Under the pieces are notes generated by a model, which was not told the origin of the DNA, ran no database searches, and worked only from the letters and a program-made list of their open reading frames with translations. Below, in pieces: positions 1 through 8,297 of a stretch of 64,000 nt of DNA. This stretch comes from Norana najaformis (taxonomy: Eukaryota > Annelida > Clitellata > Crassiclitellata > Hormogastridae). The DNA lies in NCBI GenBank assembly GCA_964023275.1, contig OZ029928.1, positions 1,922,001 to 1,986,000 of the forward strand. Direction: 5' to 3'. Positions within the stretch are counted from its first letter, which is position 1. The number at the start of each line of letters is the position of its first letter. The translations under genes were made by a program, and so were the position numbers.

Positions 1-24
1 TATTGTTGTTCTTTGTCCACGAAG

Positions 25-303
25 ATGTCACGATTCGTGGTGATACTGTTGATCGCACTTGGAATCACGGTCTACATCGATACGACATGCGGAGCGCCGG
101 CCCACAATATCTGGCGCCGGTGTTTTGACCTAGCGATGTCAGGCTACAGCTGTCCGTTACCCCGACCAGGAATTTGCAGCGATAACAGCATCTACACCAA
201 ATGCTACTTGTGCGGCAAACAAGTCAACGACAGAAGCGTCTACGAAAGCTGCTGCAATCGTGACAACCAAGCAGTCATAGAGTTCTGTAGTCTGACGATG
301 TAG
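25..303 (+). CDS. Small secreted cysteine-rich peptide, unrecognised family
   Basis: The first ATG (base 25) opens a 92-residue ORF ending at TAG. Residues 3-23 are hydrophobic (FVVILLIALGITVYI), as in a signal peptide, with likely cleavage near residue 24. The mature part has eight cysteines at 33, 43, 51, 60, 63, 76, 77 and 88, spaced C-x9-C-x7-C-x8-C-x2-C-x12-CC-x10-C, enough for four disulfides. I do not recognise the family. By class it would be a secreted, disulfide-stabilised peptide (defence, signalling or venom-like); nothing here decides between these. A longer reading that starts upstream in the same frame would need a TTG start and is not preferred. The gene lies at the window edge next to a virus-like insertion, so it could be a host gene or, less likely, cargo of that element. 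Upstream exons may be missing. Confidence 0.6.
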   Translation: MSRFVVILLIALGITVYIDTTCGAPAHNIWRRCFDLAMSGYSCPLPRPGICSDNSIYTKCYLCGKQVNDRSVYESCCNRDNQAVIEFCSLTM

Positions 304-597
304 TGAATGAATGGAGAAGCGCCATCGACCGATAACATTGGGTTTGTGACAACGGAAATTAGAAAAGAAACAATTAAGGATTTCTGTTTTTTTTAAAGTT
401 GAATTTGTATATTATGATCTGGTGGCGAAAGGGCCACTTTTTCTTTCTAAGCGGTGGTAAACGTGTTTCAGTGCGCGCAATTAAGTAGGTAAGTAAGTAA
501 ATAAGTATATTTTTTATTATCCAATAGCTAATCGCAAAACGGTTTACAAGTATTTAAAAACACAAGAAAAACTTAACATGCATACGAGAATGAAAAG
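304..597. other. Intergenic, no gene seen
   Basis: AT-rich spacer between the cysteine-rich peptide gene and the virus-like fragment. It holds a short GTAA-type simple run near 485-505 and no supported coding region. Confidence 0.5.
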
Positions 598-954
598 CTA
601 TGGAGAATAAAAACTAGCTAGCTGTTTCAGGAACTCAATGCTTTTATCGCTGAGTACTTTCTCTAGAGGAGCAGGAAGAGTCTTTTTTGTCGTCTCGGCT
701 GCCGCGCGTTTCGCTTTTACTACATCGACAATTCGCTTAACCGCAGCGGCTGTTGTAGCACCAGATTTCGTCACATTACCAACCACATCTGCGACATTTT
801 TAATCCTGTCCTTATATGCCGAGATGAATGGAGCAGCAGATCGACCGGCTGAACCGAGTGTACGAGCAGCACCGCTTTTCCAGTCGATAAACCCATCATC
901 TACGACATAACGTCTCACATGACCCATGCGGTTACGACTGGCAAAGATGAACAT
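598..954 (-). CDS. Small Ala/Lys-rich virus-type protein (Polinton-associated)
   Basis: About 118 residues from the ATG at 954 to a TAG at 598. The N-terminus is basic (MFIFASRNRMGHVRR), followed by a helical Ala/Lys/Val-rich stretch with repeated VVK/AAA motifs (such as AAAVKRIVDVVKAKRAAA). There are no cysteines and no clear membrane span. It starts about 20 bases past the stop of the penton-like gene, on the same strand. Compact basic proteins after the penton gene are usual in Polinton-like elements and are thought to be virion components, but this specific role is inference. The frame is open throughout, unlike the gene before it. A reading starting further upstream, at 1017, runs through the end of the penton-like gene in another frame and is rejected. 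Confidence 0.5.
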   Translation of the reverse strand: MFIFASRNRMGHVRRYVVDDGFIDWKSGAARTLGSAGRSAAPFISAYKDRIKNVADVVGNVTKSGATTAAAVKRIVDVVKAKRAAAETTKKTLPAPLEKVLSDKSIEFLKQLASFYSP

Positions 955-973
955 TTTTGACGACTGGTTACAG

Positions 974-1720
974 TCACGATTTGCTGCGAATGTGAAACCG
1001 TATAGTAACCGTTTCACCTTGGAGGTTTAATTGTGTGGCATTCTGGTCCGTTAGCCATACTCGCATTCGCTGTACATTACCTGCCGGTAATACAAGTAGG
1101 TACATCAGGTTATTCGGGGCCTCGACTACCTTATAACCCGGGATACGTTCGGAAAGAAGCTGTAGATCACTTGTAGTTGATCACTACCGCGATATGAACC
1201 ACCGATTATGTCGCAGTTCATCAGGATGCTGCTAACCGAAAGAATGTCCAGCGAATGTGCTGCTTCGTGGTAGCTCGTCGTACCCAGAAGCTCTATGAAG
1301 TTAAAACCGAGCGTAGTCCCAATGGTGGACATGGCCATGTTTACCTGATAAGTGGGGTTTGATATCTCTACGTAGGATCGCTGGTTCGAAACGTTACCCC
1401 CTACGGTAATATAGTGGGATTTAGTCGCAGCATCCCAGTGACCACTCACCGCGAGCTGTCGCTGAACCTCGGCGTTGATCTGTGTGATCTCATATCTCCC
1501 TTCGGGCGATGTAATTATCCTCTAGTTCTGGCCACCAATCAAACTATAGACGAACTTGTTATTGCTGGAGATGTTGGGAATGGAGTTGTAAGTCTCGAGG
1601 TTTACTAGGGCCAACTCGAAACGCTTTTTGAATCGAGAAACAGCGGTGGATTGAAAAATGTGGTCCAGTCCGTGGTGTTTGAAGTGACTACCACGCTGAG
1701 ATTCTCTCGCTGGCTTAAAG
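974..1720 (-). pseudogene. Penton-like single jelly-roll capsid protein, broken
   Basis: Motifs typical of the Polinton/adintovirus penton (vertex capsid) protein are read in order on the minus strand. These are a FNPP block near 1655, LVNLETYNSIPN near 1590, GNVSNQRSYVEISNPTYQV near 1385, SILMNCDIIGGSY near 1215, VIYSFFPN near 1160 and VWLTDQN near 1040; the stop is at 974-976. In a virion this protein would form the vertices. The copy is dead: a frame change near 1625, an in-frame TAG near 1540 and another frame change near 1140 separate the blocks. The 5' end is uncertain. The longest open piece is 1126-1449. The family call is from motif memory. Confidence is high that it is capsid-type, lower on the exact subfamily. 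Confidence 0.75.
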
Positions 1721-1819
1721 GCAATGCCAAATCTCGAATTTCCTCGAGACGTTTTTCCAGGCTTATGCTATGAACAGATTTCTGTTCAACTGGAGTGCTA
1801 ACTCCTTAGGAACTGCACC

Positions 1820-2664
1820 CTAAGGCATCAGTTCATCAAGGATCGACGATATCTCCTCATCCAGTCCAGTGTTGCCTGCCGCCTTAGAGACCATTAGAAG
1901 TTGCAATCGCGCTACAAGGACGTTTGGGTCGTTGTAGTATTGCAAACCTTCACGCCCGATCAGCTGATGTTTTTTGCTGTCAGCGCTATGGGATCGATGG
2001 AGAGTTCGCCGAATCGATGTACTTGCATTTTTAGAGGCGTCGCGATGCCTTTTCTTGTGTGCGGTACGAGACGATGGCTGTCTTCTATAAGTCGGAGTCC
2101 AGTTTTATATACGCGAAGGGCATCTATTTCTCGATCGATGGCACCTCGGTCCGCAAGGTTCGCTTGTCTCTTTGCAGATCCGAGTGTATACCGGTTAAAC
2201 TTTGTAACTTCGTCAAGAACTCCGCTTATATCGGATTGGAGAAGATCGCTTGGCGGCTTAAAATTATGTTTTTTGATCGTCTCGATGTCGAGATCGCGAT
2301 CGGGGTCTAAATCGCGTTTGGTCCGGTGGTGGAAACTGTAGCTGCTGGTAATGCCGGTGTGGTATCTCCAAACCGTGCGGCAATCGGATTGAAGTTAGCT
2401 TCGCTGCGATCTGCGCTGGAAGACGCTGTAGAGCATTAGTGACTTTATCTAATTGCTTCTTCGTCATCTCAGCCGATTCGCTTGTTGCTGTGGTAACTGG
2501 CTTGAAAAAAAGCTTTCTCGCATCATACAATATAACAAGTCGGCCTCTACGAGCTTTTCTACCTCGAAACTGGGTCCGCAAATTATGCAGCGTATGCTGG
2601 ATGGAATCAACCATAGGTGGTGCGACCTATCCTTCGTATCGAGGTCAAAGTTGTTTATCTCCAA
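1820..2664 (-). pseudogene. Virus-type protein of unknown role, broken
   Basis: Starts with MEINNFDLDTKDRSHHLWL and a hydrophobic IPSSIRCIICGPS stretch that resembles the entry to a P-loop. The GKT residues that would complete a Walker A motif are absent because the frame breaks there. Later blocks are read in two further frames: a Lys/Gln/Ala-rich segment (TNALQRLPAQIAAKLTSI), an Arg/Asp-rich segment near 2310, and a helical C-terminal part with KPPSDLL, YKTGLRLIEDSHRL and DEEISSILDEL before the TAG at 1820. An internal TGA lies near 1960. Its place upstream of the penton-like gene on the same strand suggests one late-gene block of the same element. It might be an ATPase-like N-terminus joined to a structural protein. 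I do not assign a function. Confidence 0.5.
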
Positions 2665-2689
2665 CTAGATTCAAGCGTCAGGTTTTTAT

Positions 2690-3289
2690 ATGCCAGAAGG
2701 TATTACCTCCGATGTAAAAAAACGTACGGAAACTTTAAATGCGACACGTGTAGCGCCTCGAAATGGTCGACCTGCTATGAAAGGAACTTGTGCCGTCTGC
2801 GATCCTAAAATGAGCCAGATTATGGCTGAAAGAGAGGCAATGGGTGATGGATTGCTTAACAGCGCAATCAACGCTCTACCTCTACCAGAAACGCATATGA
2901 ACCGTCCGGGTGGTTTTTCTTCGGAGAACGTTCCGGGTGGTAGCTTTCAAAACACTGGTAAGTACTCCTATTGTGGTCCATTCACAAAACTCGATAAGCG
3001 ATTGTCACAGGACTACCGTGGTGTTAACCAGCTCGATCGTGCATGCCTCCATCACGATGTTGCTTATGTACACGATAAGGTCACCGTCGGACGTAACCAA
3101 GCAGATGATATTCTAGCTGCGGCAGTGTCGAAAATTGCACTCACCGACGATGTCCCGGAGTACGAAAAGAAGGAGGCTCGACTCATATCGGCTATTATGT
3201 CGGCGAAGTCGAGGTTGGGGATGGGAATTGGAAGAGTATGCCGTAAGAAAGACACACACTTGCCTGTTGAACATAACTTGTTGAGTTGA
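2690..3289 (+). CDS. Protein with CxxC motif and parvovirus-type phospholipase A2 domain
   Basis: An intact 199-residue ORF inside an otherwise decayed virus-like element. Residues 25-40 hold NGRPAMKGTCAVC, the short basic/cysteine block that often precedes this domain in Polinton-like elements. Residues 92-150 carry the secreted-PLA2-like core: YCGP (94-97, Ca2+-binding loop) and DRACLHHDVAY (116-126) with the catalytic His-Asp pair at 122-123, then a Lys/Arg-rich helix ending KSRLGMG. In parvovirus VP1 and related viral proteins this domain cleaves phospholipids so that particles can leave the endosome; that role here is inference from family. The ATG at 2690 faces the minus-strand genes across a gap of about 25 bases, which would hold a divergent promoter. 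The integrase remnant begins four bases after its stop. Confidence 0.75.
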   Translation: MPEGITSDVKKRTETLNATRVAPRNGRPAMKGTCAVCDPKMSQIMAEREAMGDGLLNSAINALPLPETHMNRPGGFSSENVPGGSFQNTGKYSYCGPFTKLDKRLSQDYRGVNQLDRACLHHDVAYVHDKVTVGRNQADDILAAAVSKIALTDDVPEYEKKEARLISAIMSAKSRLGMGIGRVCRKKDTHLPVEHNLLS

Positions 3290-3292
3290 TAG

Positions 3293-3640
3293 ATGGCTGA
3301 AAAACTTTCCACAATATACTACAACCCTAAGGAGTAGGCCCTACTGGCGAGGTCCGACTGCGGTGAACAAACTAGCCTCAGCTGCCAAAGTTTCCAAAAC
3401 TGATGCTCTTGATTGGTTGAAAAAGCAAGCTATTCGGCTGATCTATATACCAGCACTGCGTTACATACCTCGTACAATGATTGACAAAGATCGACCTAAT
3501 ACCGTTCACCGATTTACTTTATTTACCTCACCATAAATTTGGTCGAAAGAAGTACAAGTATAACCTGACTGTCGTCGATGTTGCCTCACGATACTGCCTG
3601 CTTTGCTGTCCGGAAATCAGCACCATTCAGTTATAATCTG
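3293..3640 (+). pseudogene. Retroviral-type (rve) integrase remnant of the Polinton-like element
   Basis: Starts at ATG 3293 just after the PLA2-domain gene and opens with MAEKLSTIYYNPKE, the N-terminal motif of Polinton integrases. A TAG and frame change follow at once, and the reading continues with YWRGPTAVNKLASA and KTDALDWLKKQ. After a second frame change near 3520, DLLYLPHHKFGRKKYKYN and TVVDVASRY appear. These match the first catalytic Asp region and the second Asp strand of the DDE fold. The third catalytic residue and the chromodomain end are not found, so the copy is truncated as well as frame-shifted. The enzyme would have inserted the element into host DNA; this copy cannot. Confidence 0.75.
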
Positions 3641-5049
3641 ATGCAGGTATATAGGCTACTACAGATAGTGGTTTGTTTCAGTGATACGACCCTGACAGGC
3701 TCAGCGCTGTGAGGATAAGCAATATCGTGCAGGCGTAGTGTACTGATAGTTGACCGTCCGTGGAATGCCATGCCTTCTGGTGCCCACTCATTCCGCCATC
3801 CTTCTTGGTCGGTAAATGATTAACAATGAGGTGCAATCTATTGTTGGATTGCTTTGGTCATGATTGTGCGTCAGTCGAATGATCCTTCGATCTTAGGACC
3901 ATACCTTGAGGAGAGTGTTTTCTTTACTGTAGCTTCGTTGAACAGACATGTAAGCCAACGAGCTATTGTCTTACCTTACTTTACGCCTTACCTTATCTTA
4001 CCTTACCTCACCTTACTGTGGGTCATGCGACGTTAATTAAACAATATTCCCACAAGAAGCTCTATTAAACTAGCAGATAAGTCTCAGATTTTATCACCAC
4101 AAACTTCATCATGTTCGGCAAGTGTGTAGAAGGTGTCTCCTATTTTGAGAGCGATTCCTACGAAGATAGGCTTAGTATGTCTAAGAAATAAATAGAATAT
4201 ATGAAAATATGTGTTGCCTGAAATAAAATGAAGCAACTGATCACTTAGCAGCTGGTTTAAATGCACTGACCTTTGATTTGCCTCTGTTATACTTATGTTC
4301 TTTCTAATGTTGCGACACGATGGTCTATTTAGTTTGCGCGCTGGGTCTGTCAACGGAGGGTAACTGGTTCAGGACTGCCAAGAGATCTCCGTGTAGCGTT
4401 TATACCGGTAATTACAAATTCTATATGTAGCAATCCTTTCTGGCTACTTCCGGTTGTACCCTTTGTAATCCTTACCTTACTGTCAGATTATTACTTTCTA
4501 GAAGGCGTGACCTCTCTTTCAGTTATAAGTCCTTCGGAAAGGGTACATGCATATGACTAAAAGTTCTGTCAAATAAACATCTATAACGAGTCTTATCAAT
4601 TTCAAATTGATGTTTTCGATCTTGATGAAATAATGCCTCGTTCAAACTAATATTATAGTTTTAAAAGTTTTATTCTAGAAATAAACTAATAGTCAAGATA
4701 GTATGTTGCAGTTCCTACTATGTAATCAAACTAGTATCATTCTACGACTACATCATTCTATCACTATACAGGCCAGCTACTAATCAATTAACTAGTTAAA
4801 TCAATTAAAAGAGAATTTAAAAGCCTCCCTGTCGCAAGATGAGTTCTTGACTGTCCAGGCTTCAGTCCTTAAGATGAATCGCTAATCTCGAGGTTTCATA
4901 CTAGCCACTCTGCGTTTTACCCGGGTCGTCCTCCAGATCAGACGTCGGGCACACTCAGGTAAAGACAGGCGAGGGACGTTCTACATCTCTCTTGTGAAGT
5001 TTTCTTAGACTTTCTGAATTCTACAAAAGTTGTGGAAAGTTCCAGTTCG
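3641..5049. other. Intergenic, decayed, no gene identified
   Basis: No supported coding region on either strand. It contains an ACCTT-type minisatellite at about 3966-4016 and AT-rich sequence with short TTAA/TCAATTAA repeats near 4780-4815. Confidence 0.5.
3966..4016 (+). repeat. Short ACCTT/TTACC-type minisatellite
   Basis: Imperfect tandem copies of a TTACC(T)T unit run across about 50 bases (CTTACCTTACTTTACGCCTT and so on). Confidence 0.7.
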
Positions 5050-5645
5050 CCGAAATCGCTTAACGTAGCTTCTTATTATAAGCCCTTATAGTGTCCCCAG
5101 AGACAGCACAATCATCCAAACTACATGTATTCCACAAGTCTACAACTCTAGCACTAAAGAATTTCTACCCTAGTGCTCCTTTCAGTTTCCTAATTATTTG
5201 TGTACGTGGCCAGGAGTCACCTTATTCGGTGGTATGCCATGGAATCTCTCCCTCTGCCCTGCTTCCTTTCCAGTGATGATCTCATAAGCTTCAATTAGGT
5301 CTCATCTGATTCTCCTTCTCTCTAATGGTATTAGCCCATGCCTTTTCAACCATTCTTCATAGCTCAGACTCTTGTAACCCCAAATCATTTTAATAGCTCT
5401 CCTCTCCACTTCCTTCAGTCGTTCTTGTCATGTTCATATATGGATTCCATACCTGAATACTGTGGCATCACCAATGATTTGTACAGCCTCAGTGTTATAT
5501 TCCTGTCTCATCTAACTGTTGTCCTTTTGATCTTACCTAATTTTGAGTTAGCCTTTATGCTGCTTCAACACATTGCCTTGAAGGTTTTTTACACTCTTAT
5601 GTTTAACCACACACAGGTCCTTTCGTCCTCACTAACTCTCAATCC
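5050..5645 (-). pseudogene. Non-LTR retrotransposon RT C-terminal fragment
   Basis: The minus strand reads, with frame breaks, through typical RT thumb/C-terminal motifs: KLYKSLVMPQYSG-like near 5460, LKEVERRAIKMIWGYKSL near 5410, YEEWLKRHGL near 5350, ERRRIR near 5310 and DLIEAYEIITGKE near 5290. These belong to the end of the reverse transcriptase of CR1/jockey-group elements in many animals. The catalytic FADD region is absent, so this is a 5'-truncated insertion with later mutations. The same RT tail is seen again near 20160-20280. Confidence 0.65.
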
Positions 5646-5939
5646 CTTATCCCCATCTTTTTCTCTGTCTCTTTCTCTCTTCCAGCTTTCCCAATCACTT
5701 CAGTTCAAGCCTCCCAGAATCAATTACTGTTACTTTTCCCTGTTAGCCCTTGCTAGTAGTTTACTTAGTCCCTTATCAACTTCTTCTTGGCATTTGGCAA
5801 TCATTAACAACCGCACACAAGAACATTAGTCCTGTTTAATTGAATTTCACACAAGGTGCTATATTTTAAGGCATCATTCGTCATAGCACACCTCACTACT
5901 GCAATGATGTTGTTTTTAACTTAAAGCAACATGCAACAA

Positions 5940-6340
5940 TTGTATAAATACTTTATGACACACCTCACACATGTATGTTTTGTCTCCAACATGAGTTCTA
6001 ACGTGAAGCTTCCGGTTACTGAAATTTGTAAACGACTTCTGAGAAAACCCACGGGCGTATGTTTTTCTCCAGTATGGGTTTTCATTTGACTGCTTAGGTG
6101 ACTAATTTCCGAAAATTATCTCCGACATAACCACGCATAGCATCTGTGTTGTGTCTCTTCAGTAAATGTTTTCATGTGCCTTTCTGATGACTAACATTCA
6201 ACCGACTTCTGACATAATAAGCGTTTATGTGGCAATCTGGAGAGTGGGTTCTCATTTGGTACTTCAGCTCACGTGGAAGCTGGAATATCTTCTGCAATTG
6301 CACTTCGTTTACCAAGTATATGGTCTGATTAATGTTTTCT
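5940..6340 (-). pseudogene. Dead C2H2 zinc-finger fragment
   Basis: On the minus strand, finger pieces remain in shifting frames: RKLHVRTHVGDKTYMCEVCH near 5985, MKTHTGEK near 6075 and YQMRTHS near 6260. At least three finger units can be placed, each with lost ligands or frame breaks. The linker style (RTHxGEKxYxC) matches the intact gene that starts at 10325 on the same strand. It is probably a decayed paralogue or detached upstream finger array of that cluster. Confidence 0.7.
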
Positions 6341-8290
6341 GTAAAAACTGTTCAATGTTCATTCAGATCCGCTGGCACCATTTATTGGCTACCAAATGAC
6401 AGTATGATTTCACATAGACAGTGCTCACCGACGCTTTGGAAGCCATAAAGGACGTCTGCAAAAGTGACCTACTTTGTACACCTTCTCTGAGTCCATATTT
6501 GGCATTACACTCCCCATCCTCCCTTGAATCCCTTCGGAACCTGCCCTCCATGATTAACTCTGCTAAAGGGTGGGTTTTTGATATTGCTAGGTCGAGTACA
6601 GGGACTCATCCAATATTATTATTTTCCGCGCCACAGATTCAGTTGTACTGACATTGCGCGCGTTACAAGTGCTTTAAGAAATAAATAAATATTATCATAA
6701 TGTATAACTGTCCGCCCGCGGGTATACGCAGTATTATGAATGCGGATGAGCGCTAACGAATTTTCGTCTAATAGGTTTCCGCATGCTGAAGCTCGGTAGT
6801 CAGAGACACATATACAAGACGTCATACAGCAGCCAGATCTTAGGCTGCTCTCAGAGAAGTCCACTACTACTGATGATCCAATGCAGCACAGACTGCCCTA
6901 CGTCTGACTGGAGTTGGTGTTTATGGCACAGGCTGCACTGAAATAAATTATACATTTCACACATTCTACATTAAACTGCCTTTCAACCTGCAACACGATC
7001 TTCTTTGCCTTTCTCTGCCTCTTTCCTGCAAATGCATGAAAACCATTCTATTCGACCGTGGTTTTGTGTTGTTAGGAAGAAGCGCCTCCGATGATTCTCT
7101 CTTGAGAGGCGCTATGCAAATTTGCAATTACAATATTGTACTACATGAAAATTTTCACTCAGGTCATTTGAAAGTTGAAACAATGCATATAAGTCCAAAC
7201 ACAAAATTTATTTAAATGCAATGTCAGCAAAATAATCAGCTGTATTTGTGTCTGTGTGTAGCATAATATATTATTATCTGTGCATTTATTAAGCGCCACT
7301 ATCTAATGTGTAAAGCATCAATCAGTGGCACTGAGCAAAAGTAAAGTACTTGCTCAAGGTCCCTACACAGTAACCATTTAGGAGGAGGCTCGAACTTGCA
7401 CATTCAATGTAATAAGGCGAACACTGAAACCAATCAACAACTGTGTCACACAATACACAGTAGTTCATAGGTAATATGGTTCATAGTTATAGGCTATAAT
7501 CATACTTATTTACAGCATTAAAATGCACTCCAACCATTTCAGATTTAAAGTCAGGCTTTGAAGTGTTTGTGCTTAATGTAGAAATAAAATATCAGAATGT
7601 AACTAAAACAGTCAAACAAAGCAAAGTATATAAAGTAAAACTTTCCTAAAACTGTAACATAAAAGGCTCAGTTGCTAATTATGATTCAAATACTCAAATA
7701 AAGAAATCAGAGTAAATTTCCTGTCAACACACACACATTGTGCAACATTTTCCCAATGTGTGTGTGCTGGTTAAATCAAGTAGGTACACAGAACAATACA
7801 TAAGTAGTCAGCTCTGAAGAATACTATGTATACGAACACTATGGATATAGTCCAAAAGCAGCATCTACATGAGTTGCACGTGTGTCAAAATGAGTGTTTG
7901 CTGATGCAATTGAAGAACATTAACACGGATTCAAAAAGATTTAAACGTACACATTATTTAGTGCTTATTTAGTACATCCTGCAAAGCTGTAGAGTTCAAG
8001 CATCACGCACTGTACAATGTTTCCTCTCACCTCGTGTAATTTTCGAACATTTCTAGTAATTTCTGAAAGTGATGAGTACCAGTTTTCATAACAGTACTAT
8101 TTCCGGTGCACTCTTCTATTGTTTTCAGTGCAAACCAATAATACACAGTCCATTCAAATGCTATTATCCATTTATTCCAGCTCTTTCTGTATCTATAAAA
8201 ATGTTCACATAATAATGACATGTGGCAATTTGGTCTTAGCTATATGCAATCTTCTGCATAAAGTATTTTAAGTAGCAAGTTTAATAGACT
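6341..8290. other. Intergenic, one repeat copy, no gene
   Basis: No convincing coding region. About 7290-7400 matches, in opposite orientation, the repeat at 32955-33060 (shared core GTCCCTACACAGTAACC). The rest is AT-rich and is likely the downstream region of the zinc-finger gene that ends at 8298. Confidence 0.5.
7290..7400 (+). repeat. Dispersed repeat R2, copy 1
   Basis: Shares CTTGCTCA-GGTCCCTACACAG and the flanking CATCAAT...GGC-CTGAGCA sequence with the reverse complement of 32955-33060. Two copies in one window mark a dispersed, possibly SINE-like family. A GGCTCGAAC motif near the 3' part resembles a pol III B box, weakly. Confidence 0.55.
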
Positions 8291-8297
8291 CCGCATA

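Larger units (their letters stand above)
598..3640. mobile_element. Degraded Polinton/adintovirus-like element fragment
   Basis: Five adjacent coding blocks match the gene content of Polinton/Maverick and adintovirus-like elements. A small Ala/Lys-rich protein, a penton-like single jelly-roll capsid protein and an unidentified protein lie on the minus strand. A phospholipase A2-domain protein and a retroviral-type integrase lie on the plus strand. The two sets diverge from about 2665-2690. Most blocks carry stops and frameshifts, so this is an old integrated copy. No family B DNA polymerase, packaging ATPase, protease, major capsid gene or terminal inverted repeats are visible, so only part of the element is present. 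The assignment rests on recognising conserved motifs by eye, not on a search. Confidence 0.75.

Noticed and set aside
13..24. TTG start for the cysteine-rich peptide
   Set aside because: An ATG four codons later starts directly before the signal peptide and fits eukaryotic translation.
1901..2341. Plus-strand ORF of 146 codons across the virus-like fragment
   Set aside because: The minus strand carries the recognisable blocks here; this is the antisense frame.
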